From positions 1-10,861 of the forward strand of contig JAQBNY010000011.1 of the NCBI GenBank assembly GCA_028288315.1: DNA of 10,861 bases, in the 5' to 3' direction. The notes beneath the pieces are model-generated. The model saw only the letters and a list, made by a program, of their open reading frames with translations, did no database searches and was not told where the DNA came from. Shown one piece after another: positions 1 to 7,339 of the stretch. The stretch comes from Mucilaginibacter sp. Lineage in GTDB: Bacteria > Bacteroidota > Bacteroidia > Sphingobacteriales > Sphingobacteriaceae. The stretch's first letter is position 1, and the number at the start of each line of letters is the position of its first letter. The position numbers and the translations under genes were made by a program.

Positions 1-2405
1 TGGCATTTATAAATCCTGCAGATATCGAAAACATTTCGGTGTTAAAAGATGCATCATCAGCTGCTATATACGGTGCACGTGGTGCAAATGGTGTAATTTT
101 AATTACAACCCGTAAAGGCCGTAAAGGGCAGGGTATTCAATTTTCTGCAAATACAAGTCTTGCAAATGCAGCTAAAACTTATGATGTGCTTGGCCGCGAC
201 GCGTTTTTAGCAGCTGTTAAAAGTGTTGGCGCTAATGCTGGTACCGTAGCTCAGGGTGGTATAGATTATGGTGCCAATACCGATTGGCAAAAACAAATTT
301 TCCGTAGTGCTTTATCACAAAACTATAATCTTGGTTTTGGTGGTGCAAGCAATACGGCCAACTACCGTGCTTCTTTAGGTTATGATAACCAAGAGGGAAT
401 AGTAAAAAATTCCGGACTAAAACGTTTAAACGCACGTATTAATGCTTCAAAGTCATTCTTTGATGAAAGATTAAAGTTTGATTTGCAATCAACTTATTCA
501 AACGTAAAAGACCAGTTTGCCCCAATTACCAACAATGCCGGGTTTGCCGGAAGCTTAATTGGTGCTGCAATTCAATTAAACCCAACAGCGCCTGTTTTTG
601 ACGACCAAGGCAGATATTTCAGCTTAAATGGTTATGATGTTAATGGCTATCCTATTGGTGTTGGTTTCAGGAACCCTGTTTCCTTATTAAATCAAATTGA
701 TGACAGGGATAATATCAACAGATACTTAAATAATTTGACCCTTACATTAAGGTTATTTGAGGGCCTTTCTTACAAAGGTAACTTTGGTGCCGATATATCA
801 AGGGGATTAAGAAAAACCTTTTACGACCCTAAAATAGTTGGTTTCACAGATGCAATTGGTATTAGACAACAAAACTATCCTTCGCCAACAGTTAATGGTA
901 CCGCTATCTATCAGTATAACAATTTAACTAATTATACTACAGAACATACCTTAAATTACGATAAAAAATGGAGCGATAACAGTTCTTTGACAGCCTTAGT
1001 AGGTTATTCATATCAAACTTTTAAGTTCGCCAACCGTCAGGAATTTGGTTTTGGCACTTCTACAGCCGGTGTGTTAGTTAAAGATTATAATGATTTTAAA
1101 ACACATTTGCCTTACCCGGTAGGTGATACCTCAACATACAAATTGCAATCGTATTTTGCACGTGTTAATTACTCATACAAAGATCGTTACATCATTACAG
1201 GTACTATCAGAAGAGATGGTTCATCTCGTTTCGGAGCAAATAATAAGTATGGTAATTTCCCTGCCCTGGCAGCAAAATGGCGTATCACAAGCGAAAGCTT
1301 TATGCCTAAAGGAGGATTTTTTGATGATTTAAGCCTGAGGTTAAACTACGGTCAAACCGGTAATCAGGAAATTCCGTCTTACGCCTCTTTGCCAGTTCAG
1401 ACGCAGCAAAATTTTCCTAACAGCTCTGGCGTCGTCAATGTTGCACCGGCATATCAGGCTAATCCTGATTTGAAATGGCAAACTAATACAACTGTAGGCG
1501 CAGGTATTGATTTCGCCATATTAAAAAACCGGTTAACGGGTTCGGTTGATTACTTTAATAAATCAATCAAAGATCTGTTGTTCTTCCAGGATATTGCTCA
1601 GCCAACCTTCTCTTCAAGAATATACAGGAACCTGGATGGTGACGTAATAAACAAGGGTCTTGAATTTGGTTTGAACTTTGCCGCGGTGCAAGGACCATCA
1701 TTTACATGGGATATATCTTACAACATGACCTTTATAAAAAACACGCTTAAAAACTTCAAAAATTACATAGTAACAGGTAATATTAATGGACAAGGCTTAT
1801 CGGGTGCTTATTCACAGCTTATTACCAATGGTGTACCATTGTATACTTTCAATGTTCCAAATTATGCGGGCCTGGATGCTAATGGCTTTGCTATATATCC
1901 TCAAGGAGTTGACGTTTCTTCGTTACAGGGAAGCCCGAACCCTAAGTTTACAGCAGGGTTAACCAACAACTTTACGTATAAGAAATTTAGTTTGAGTTTC
2001 TTCTTGAATGGGGCAACAGGTTTTTATATTTACAACAATACCGCCAATGCATTCTTTTACAAAGGCAACCTTGTAAGCGGTCGTAACGTAACTAAAGCAG
2101 TTGCTGCATCTAATGAAAACCCACTTAACTCCGGCGAGGTATCAACCCGTTTCTTGGAGAAAGGCGATTTCTTAAGATTAAGTAACGCAACATTAGGCTA
2201 CACTTTCGGACTGCAAAACAGCGCATTTAAATCGCTGAGGGTATCGCTTACAGGCCAAAACCTGTTCCTGATTACAAATTACAGTGGTTTGGATCCTGAA
2301 GTTAACACAGATAAACAAAGAAATGACGTGGCTTCACGCGGTATAGATTATACTTCTTATCCAAAGGCACGAATATTCACATTAGGCGTAAACGCAAGTT
2401 TTTAA
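1..2405 (+). CDS. SusC/RagA-family TonB-dependent outer-membrane transporter, 5'-truncated by the window edge
   Basis: The last 800 residues of a SusC-type transporter; the first full codon is at position 3. The visible start is the end of the plug domain, with the SusC/RagA signature (I-x-V-L-K-D-A-S-S-A-A-I-Y-G, then R-G-A-N-G-V-I-L-I-T-T) at residues 10-36. A GTG at 39 lies inside this signature and is valine, not a start. The rest alternates aromatic and glycine-rich strands with long loops, as in a 22-stranded TonB-dependent barrel. It ends in N-A-S-F: a terminal phenylalanine is the usual signal for barrel assembly. Complete family members have roughly 1000-1100 residues, so the signal peptide, carboxypeptidase-D-like extension, TonB box and most of the plug lie upstream. 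In the family this barrel, capped by SusD, imports oligosaccharides or peptides using TonB-ExbBD energy. The stop is four bases before the SusD start. The substrate cannot be read from this fragment. Confidence 0.96.
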   Translation, partial: AFINPADIENISVLKDASSAAIYGARGANGVILITTRKGRKGQGIQFSANTSLANAAKTYDVLGRDAFLAAVKSVGANAGTVAQGGIDYGANTDWQKQIFRSALSQNYNLGFGGASNTANYRASLGYDNQEGIVKNSGLKRLNARINASKSFFDERLKFDLQSTYSNVKDQFAPITNNAGFAGSLIGAAIQLNPTAPVFDDQGRYFSLNGYDVNGYPIGVGFRNPVSLLNQIDDRDNINRYLNNLTLTLRLFEGLSYKGNFGADISRGLRKTFYDPKIVGFTDAIGIRQQNYPSPTVNGTAIYQYNNLTNYTTEHTLNYDKKWSDNSSLTALVGYSYQTFKFANRQEFGFGTSTAGVLVKDYNDFKTHLPYPVGDTSTYKLQSYFARVNYSYKDRYIITGTIRRDGSSRFGANNKYGNFPALAAKWRITSESFMPKGGFFDDLSLRLNYGQTGNQEIPSYASLPVQTQQNFPNSSGVVNVAPAYQANPDLKWQTNTTVGAGIDFAILKNRLTGSVDYFNKSIKDLLFFQDIAQPTFSSRIYRNLDGDVINKGLEFGLNFAAVQGPSFTWDISYNMTFIKNTLKNFKNYIVTGNINGQGLSGAYSQLITNGVPLYTFNVPNYAGLDANGFAIYPQGVDVSSLQGSPNPKFTAGLTNNFTYKKFSLSFFLNGATGFYIYNNTANAFFYKGNLVSGRNVTKAVAASNENPLNSGEVSTRFLEKGDFLRLSNATLGYTFGLQNSAFKSLRVSLTGQNLFLITNYSGLDPEVNTDKQRNDVASRGIDYTSYPKARIFTLGVNASF

Positions 2406-2409
2406 TATT

Positions 2410-3954
2410 ATGAAAATGAAAAAAAATATTTCACGTACGGCTATATTCACTATAGTTTGTATAGCTGCCACAGGCTGCGCAAAATTGGATGAAAAACTTT
2501 ACGGATCAAGATCTTTATACGGTAATAGCGCTGGCTCCGCAGAGCTGGGTGGTGTTTACTCACAATTATACGGGCAAACAGACCAGGCCAACACTTATGC
2601 CTTACAAGAACATCCTACAGATGAAATGATGGGCCCAACCCGCGGTACCGACTGGGGAGATTTTGGTACATGGCGTAAATTGCATACACATACCTGGACG
2701 GCAACTCACCAACAAATTAATGATACCTGGGACCAATTAAATATTGGTGTGTTTCGTGCAACACAAGTTATTAGCAAAGCAACTGATAATAGCATTAAAG
2801 CGCAGGCAAGTTTTTTACGTGCTTACTTTATGTTCCAGGTGGTTGACTTATTCGGGCAGCAGCCATTCCGTGATCCTGATGCTCCAACGTCATCTATCCC
2901 AACGGTTATGACCCGCCCAGAAGCTACAGATTTTATTATAAAAGATCTGGAATTTGCTGAGGCTAACCTTCCGGCTACCTCTGCTAATATTGGTGTGGCA
3001 AATAAAGCGGCGGCACAGGCGCTTTTGGCAAAAGTATATTTGAACAGAGCCGTTTACAATGCTGCAACAGTTGGCGGTCCGTTTACATTTGCTAAAGCTG
3101 ATATGGATAAAGTAATTGAGTATGCTAACAAAATTACTGCTGCCGGTTATACATTAGAGCCCGCCGGTAAGTACTTTCAGGATTTTGCATGGGATAACAC
3201 TCAGCAATCTAAAGGTAACATCTTTGGGATTTACAATACTACAGTCAGCGCACCAGCATCGGCTAAAAACCGTTGGAGAATGGGCCTACACTACAACCAA
3301 ACACCAGGTGGCTGGAATGGCTTTACAACTCTTGCCGATTTTTATAATTCATTTGAGGCAACAGATGAGCGCCGTGGCGTTGCCTATCCGGGCTTAACCA
3401 ATTTAATTGGTTTAAGAGCAGGTTTTGCAATTGGGCAGCAATATGGTCCGGGTGGTGTCGCGTTAACGCAACGTAGTAAACAGCCACTTATTTTCACTCC
3501 GGATGTTAACTTAAACTTCTCTACAGAAGCTCAGGGTATCCGTGTATTTAAGTACTTCCCACAACCATCAGCAGATGGTACTGTTAATGATGACAACTCA
3601 GATAACGATTACGTATTTTTGCGTTATGCAGACGTTATGTTAGAAAAAGCTGAAGCAATTATGCGTGGCGGTACTGATCCGCTTGGTCAAACTGCAGTGT
3701 CAATTGTAAACACTATTCGTACTCCACGTGGTGCAACACCTCTGGGTAGTGTTGATGCTGCAGCAATGCTTGCAGAACGCGGCCGTGAGTTATACTGGGA
3801 AGGCTGGAGAAGGAATGACCTTATCCGTTTTGAGAAATTTAACGATCCGGTTGATCAGCGCCCTAATGCAACTGATAAAACACGCACCATTTACCCAATT
3901 CCACAGCGTGCGGTTGATACTAACCCGAACTTAAAACAAAACGCGGGTTATTAA
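2410..3954 (+). CDS. SusD/RagB-family nutrient-binding outer-membrane lipoprotein
   Basis: A complete 514-residue protein, a normal SusD length. A signal peptide (K-M-K-K, then a hydrophobic stretch) ends in A-T-G-C, which puts the lipidated cysteine at residue 23. The mature start A-K-L-D-E has an acidic pair at +4/+5. The N-terminal half has the helical TPR-like SusD fold, with S-F-L-R-A-Y-F at residues 134-140. The C-terminal RagB/SusD domain shows R-Y-A-D-V-M at 405-410 and E-R-G-R-E-L-Y-W-E-G-W-R-R-N-D-L-I-R at 456-473, and the protein ends in N-L-K-Q-N-A-G-Y, close to the family's usual N-x-G-Y end. In the family SusD is a surface lid on the SusC barrel that captures the ligand. ATG at 2410 is chosen, but ATG at 2416 would give the same mature protein. 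No Shine-Dalgarno is present, and the four-base gap after the SusC stop suggests translational coupling. Confidence 0.96.
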   Translation: MKMKKNISRTAIFTIVCIAATGCAKLDEKLYGSRSLYGNSAGSAELGGVYSQLYGQTDQANTYALQEHPTDEMMGPTRGTDWGDFGTWRKLHTHTWTATHQQINDTWDQLNIGVFRATQVISKATDNSIKAQASFLRAYFMFQVVDLFGQQPFRDPDAPTSSIPTVMTRPEATDFIIKDLEFAEANLPATSANIGVANKAAAQALLAKVYLNRAVYNAATVGGPFTFAKADMDKVIEYANKITAAGYTLEPAGKYFQDFAWDNTQQSKGNIFGIYNTTVSAPASAKNRWRMGLHYNQTPGGWNGFTTLADFYNSFEATDERRGVAYPGLTNLIGLRAGFAIGQQYGPGGVALTQRSKQPLIFTPDVNLNFSTEAQGIRVFKYFPQPSADGTVNDDNSDNDYVFLRYADVMLEKAEAIMRGGTDPLGQTAVSIVNTIRTPRGATPLGSVDAAAMLAERGRELYWEGWRRNDLIRFEKFNDPVDQRPNATDKTRTIYPIPQRAVDTNPNLKQNAGY

Positions 3955-3975
3955 TTTTAGAAACGAGTAAATTAG

Positions 3976-3983
3976 TATATTTG
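3976..3983 (+). promoter_or_regulatory. Candidate Bacteroidota -7 promoter element
   Basis: TATATTTG matches the Bacteroidota housekeeping -7 consensus TAnnTTTG at every fixed position. The -33 element is weak: the best upstream candidate is TTTA within 3955-3959, about 16-17 bases away, which is shorter than the usual spacing. Transcription would start at about 3987-3990, the first bases of the hairpin that follows. If real, it would drive the two VCBS lipoprotein genes separately from susCD. The gap is AT-rich, so a chance match is possible. Confidence 0.4.
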
Positions 3984-3988
3984 ATTTT

Positions 3989-4024
3989 AAACGTAGCGAA
4001 GAAATTCGCTACGTTTGTTTTTTC
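3989..4024 (+). terminator. Intrinsic terminator hairpin after susD
   Basis: A perfect 12-base-pair inverted repeat, AAACGTAGCGAA (3989-4000) and TTCGCTACGTTT (4005-4016), closes on a GAAA tetraloop (4001-4004). It is followed by G and six T residues (4018-4023). This is a classic rho-independent terminator for the susCD transcript. It ends only 12 bases before the ATG of the next gene, so it also lies in that gene's leader. It could therefore be a full stop, a partial terminator that lowers expression of the downstream lipoproteins, or a 5' hairpin on a second transcript. Confidence 0.85.
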
Positions 4025-4035
4025 TGCACCTTGCA

Positions 4036-7000
4036 ATGTTTAAAAAAATATCTCTTTTTCCTTTAATTTTTGTTTTAGCCGGTTTAGTATCCTGTAAAAA
4101 AAATGGCGTTGAAAATCCGTTGTTTTCCATACAAGCTAATAATGAGTTAGGTATTAATTTTATTAATAAGCTAAATGAGCAGGACAAAACCAATGTATTT
4201 ACGTTTCGTAATTACTACAATGGTGGAGGTGTTGCTATAGGCGATATTAATAACGATGGGTTGAATGATATTTACCTAACATCAAACCAGGGCGGCAACA
4301 AGCTATATCTAAACAAGGGTAACTGGAAATTTGATGACATTACCAATAAAGCAGGAGTAAAAGGCACCAAATTCTGGAGCACCGGGGTTACCATGGTTGA
4401 TATTAACGGAGATGGCTGGCTGGATATTTACGTTTGCCATAGTGGTAACATCATTGATAGAAAGGGCAACGAACTATTCATCAATCAAAAGAATGGTACT
4501 TTTAAAGAAGAAGCCGCGAAATACGGCCTTGTTGACAACGGGTTATCAACACAATCGATATTTTTTGATTATGATAATGACGGCGATCTGGATTGCTTTA
4601 TTCTGAACAATTCCTTTAGGCCAATAGGTTCATTTGATTTTAGCAAGAACCTGCGTGCGGTAGTTGATGAATTGGGAGGTGCGCATTTATACCGTAATGA
4701 TGGCGGCCACTTCACAAATGTAACCAAAGAAGCGGGTATATTTTCAAGTGATATTGGCTTTGGGCTGGGCGTATCAGTAGCTGATATTAACAATGATGGT
4801 TACCCGGATATTTATGTATCCAATGATTTTTTTGAACGCGATTACTTATACATTAACCAAAAGAACGGAACATTTAAAGAAGATATACAAGAAGAGACCG
4901 GCCACCTGAGCCTGGCCTCAATGGGATCGGATATTGCCGACATTAACAACGACGGGAACCTGGATATTTTTACTACCGAAATGCTGCCCGAGGGCGATAA
5001 GCGTTTAAAGCAAATGACCGCGTTTGAATCATTCGACGTGATAAAACTAAAACAGCATGATGGTTATTTTAACCAGTACATGCAAAACTGCCTGCAGCTA
5101 AACAATGGCGATGGCACTTTTTCTGAAGTGGCCTTTAAAGCGGGTGTTGGTGCAACTGACTGGAGCTGGGGCGCGCTATTTTTTGATATGGATAACGACG
5201 GCTGGAAAGATATTTTTGTATCTAACGGCATATATAAAGACCTTACCGATCAGGATTATATTGAATTTTTAGGCAACCGGGATAATATGGAGAAGATTGC
5301 CGAAAAGAAGAAGTTTGATTATAAGAACTTTACCGATAAGATGGTTTCAACGCCATTGGTAAACTATGCGTTCTTAAACAATCATGATCTTACCTTTACA
5401 AATAAGGTAAAAGAATTTGGTTTAGATCAGCCTTCGTTCAGTAACGGCGCTGTTTACGGTGATTTGGATGGTGATGGCGATAATGATCTGATAGTGAATA
5501 ATGTTAACATGCCTTTGTTTGTATATAAGTGTAATGCAGAAAAGCTGGGTAATAATTATATCCAGTTAAAATTACAAGGTAACGATCAGAACCGCTTTGG
5601 TGTAGGCACAACTATAAAAGCATTTGCTAAAGGAGCATCATATACGTACTACCACCAGCCTACACGCGGCTTTCAAAGCAGCACATCACCAAACCTTGTA
5701 ACTATTGGATTAGGCAAAGTAAAACAGGTAGATTCATTACAGATTATTTGGCCGGGAGGTAAATATGAGGTTGCTAAAAATCTGCCGGCAAATAAGGTTT
5801 ATACCTATAAAATTGAGAATGCTAACCAAATATACAACTTTGCTAAACCGCTAATTAAACCTTTGTTTGTTGAGGCTACCAAAACCCTGTTTGATTCGGT
5901 ACCAAAGCATACCGAAAATGGATTTATAGATTTTGATAATGAGCGCCTGATGTTGCAAATGTTATCAACAGATAACCCATACATGGCTAAAGGCGATATT
6001 AATAAAGATGGTTTAACAGATTTTTACTTTGGCAGTTCAAAAGATAGTCCGGCAGCCATATACGTTCAACAAAAGGGCGGCAGGTTTAAGCGGTATATAC
6101 CGCAGGATCTGCAAACGCAAACCTATCTTGAAAACGCAGGAGCAGTGTTTGGCGATTTTGACGGCGATGGAGACGAGGACCTGATAATTGGGGTTGGCGG
6201 TAACGAGGATGAGGCTGGCACGCCTGTATATTTCCCAAGATTTTATGAAAATGATGGCAAGGGTAACCTGCATCGCAATGCGCAAAAGGTAATACATGCT
6301 CCGGTAAATGCATCGGTAATAATTGCAGCTGATTATGATAAAGATGGCCATCTTGATTTGTTTGTTGGTGGGCGCAGTGTACCGGGTACTTATGGTGTCT
6401 CGCCGGAATCATATGTGATGCATAATGATGGAAAAGGCAATTTTACTGATGCATCTAAAAAAGTTTTAGGTGATAATAAGTTGGGTATGGTAACATCCGC
6501 CCAATGGGCAGACATTGATAATAATGGCTATCCCGACCTGATTGTTGCCGGTAACTGGATGGGCATAAAAATATTTAAGAACAATAAAGGTACGTTTACG
6601 CAAGACAGGCAGCTGGATAATTACAAAGGATGGTGGGGTAGCCTGCAAGTTGCAGATATAAACGGCGATGGCAAACCAGATATACTTGCAGGTAATATTG
6701 GCCTTAACTCAAAATTTAGGGCTACTGCCGATGAGCCGATGAAGATATATATCAAAGATTTTGACAATAATGGTACTAAGGAATGTGTTACATCTATGTA
6801 CAAAACAGACCACATCCCTTATGTATTTCACATGAAGCCCGATCTGGTGGGCCAAATGCCATTGCTTAAAAAGAAGTATTTGAAATATACCGATTATGCA
6901 GGCAAGCAATTTAGCGAGATATTTAATGACGAAGCCCTGCAAGGTGCCGAAGTACATGAAATGAATTACCTGGCATCTGCCGTGTTTATTAATGATGGGG

Positions 7001-7332
7001 GGAAGTTTACAATAAAGCCATTCCCTTATAATGCGCAGTTATCAAACATAAGCACCATTTTGGTTGATGATATTGATAACAGCGGTGTGCCGGCAATAAT
7101 GCTTGGCGGCAACTTTTATGGTTTTAAGCCTGAGGTTGGCCGTTTAGATGCAAGTTATGGACAAATTTATAAGTATACTAAAAGCGGTTTTACGTATATT
7201 TCGCCAGCGCAAAGTGGTATAAAACTGACCGGGCAAGTCCGTTCTTCGCTAATGATAAAAAATAGCCAGGGAGCAAAATATTATTTATTCGGTATTAATG
7301 ATGATAAGCTTAAAGCTTACAAATTACGTTAG
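4036..7332 (+). CDS. VCBS/FG-GAP repeat lipoprotein with central ASPIC/UnbV domain (CRTAC1-like), first paralogue
   Basis: Predicted 1098-residue lipoprotein. The signal peptide ends in L-V-S-C, giving lipidated Cys20. Seven calcium-loop repeats of the D-x-[DN]-x-D-G-x-x-D type begin at Asp70, 122, 178, 250, 302, 384 and 476. An ASPIC/UnbV domain follows at about 516-594, with G-V-G-T, R-G-F-Q-S-S, G-L-G and W-P-G-G. Seven more loops begin at Asp654, 707, 766, 826, 874, 908 and 1012. The arrangement suggests two seven-bladed beta-propellers with a bridging domain. A-T-D-W-S-W before the sixth loop and the following S-N-G-I are hallmarks of this CRTAC1-like group. ATG at 4036 is chosen over an in-frame TTG at 4015, which lies inside the terminator. 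No catalytic motif is visible. Its place after susCD suggests an accessory binding role at the cell envelope, which is inference. The next paralogue starts 7 bases after its stop. Confidence 0.9.
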   Translation: MFKKISLFPLIFVLAGLVSCKKNGVENPLFSIQANNELGINFINKLNEQDKTNVFTFRNYYNGGGVAIGDINNDGLNDIYLTSNQGGNKLYLNKGNWKFDDITNKAGVKGTKFWSTGVTMVDINGDGWLDIYVCHSGNIIDRKGNELFINQKNGTFKEEAAKYGLVDNGLSTQSIFFDYDNDGDLDCFILNNSFRPIGSFDFSKNLRAVVDELGGAHLYRNDGGHFTNVTKEAGIFSSDIGFGLGVSVADINNDGYPDIYVSNDFFERDYLYINQKNGTFKEDIQEETGHLSLASMGSDIADINNDGNLDIFTTEMLPEGDKRLKQMTAFESFDVIKLKQHDGYFNQYMQNCLQLNNGDGTFSEVAFKAGVGATDWSWGALFFDMDNDGWKDIFVSNGIYKDLTDQDYIEFLGNRDNMEKIAEKKKFDYKNFTDKMVSTPLVNYAFLNNHDLTFTNKVKEFGLDQPSFSNGAVYGDLDGDGDNDLIVNNVNMPLFVYKCNAEKLGNNYIQLKLQGNDQNRFGVGTTIKAFAKGASYTYYHQPTRGFQSSTSPNLVTIGLGKVKQVDSLQIIWPGGKYEVAKNLPANKVYTYKIENANQIYNFAKPLIKPLFVEATKTLFDSVPKHTENGFIDFDNERLMLQMLSTDNPYMAKGDINKDGLTDFYFGSSKDSPAAIYVQQKGGRFKRYIPQDLQTQTYLENAGAVFGDFDGDGDEDLIIGVGGNEDEAGTPVYFPRFYENDGKGNLHRNAQKVIHAPVNASVIIAADYDKDGHLDLFVGGRSVPGTYGVSPESYVMHNDGKGNFTDASKKVLGDNKLGMVTSAQWADIDNNGYPDLIVAGNWMGIKIFKNNKGTFTQDRQLDNYKGWWGSLQVADINGDGKPDILAGNIGLNSKFRATADEPMKIYIKDFDNNGTKECVTSMYKTDHIPYVFHMKPDLVGQMPLLKKKYLKYTDYAGKQFSEIFNDEALQGAEVHEMNYLASAVFINDGGKFTIKPFPYNAQLSNISTILVDDIDNSGVPAIMLGGNFYGFKPEVGRLDASYGQIYKYTKSGFTYISPAQSGIKLTGQVRSSLMIKNSQGAKYYLFGINDDKLKAYKLR

Positions 7333-7339
7333 GCCAGGT

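Noticed and set aside
39..41. GTG at 39 as the true start of a short SusC-like gene
   Set aside because: The frame stays open to the window edge and the preceding codons (A-F-I-N-P-A-D-I-E-N-I-S) are the normal SusC plug sequence, so this is a truncated view of a longer gene.
4015..4035. In-frame TTG at 4015 as the start of the first propeller lipoprotein
   Set aside because: It overlaps the right arm of the terminator, adds seven residues before a clean lipoprotein signal peptide, and a proper ATG follows at 4036.
4560..4593. Near-identical DNA in the two propeller genes (matching 7889-7922) as a direct repeat or recombination site
   Set aside because: The similarity is explained by the conserved F-F-D-Y-D-x-D-G-D-L-D protein motif; the longest exact match is about 17 bases and nothing suggests mobility.
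6037..6412. Overlapping minus-strand open frames of 104 and 108 codons inside the first propeller gene
   Set aside because: They lie opposite a well-supported coding gene and have no recognisable domain, signal or plausible start context; they are shadows of the repeat-rich coding strand.
7298..7339. ATG at 7298 as the start of the second propeller lipoprotein, overlapping the upstream gene
   Set aside because: It would put 14 extra polar residues ahead of the signal peptide; ATG at 7340 starts exactly at the signal peptide and leaves a normal 7-base gap.
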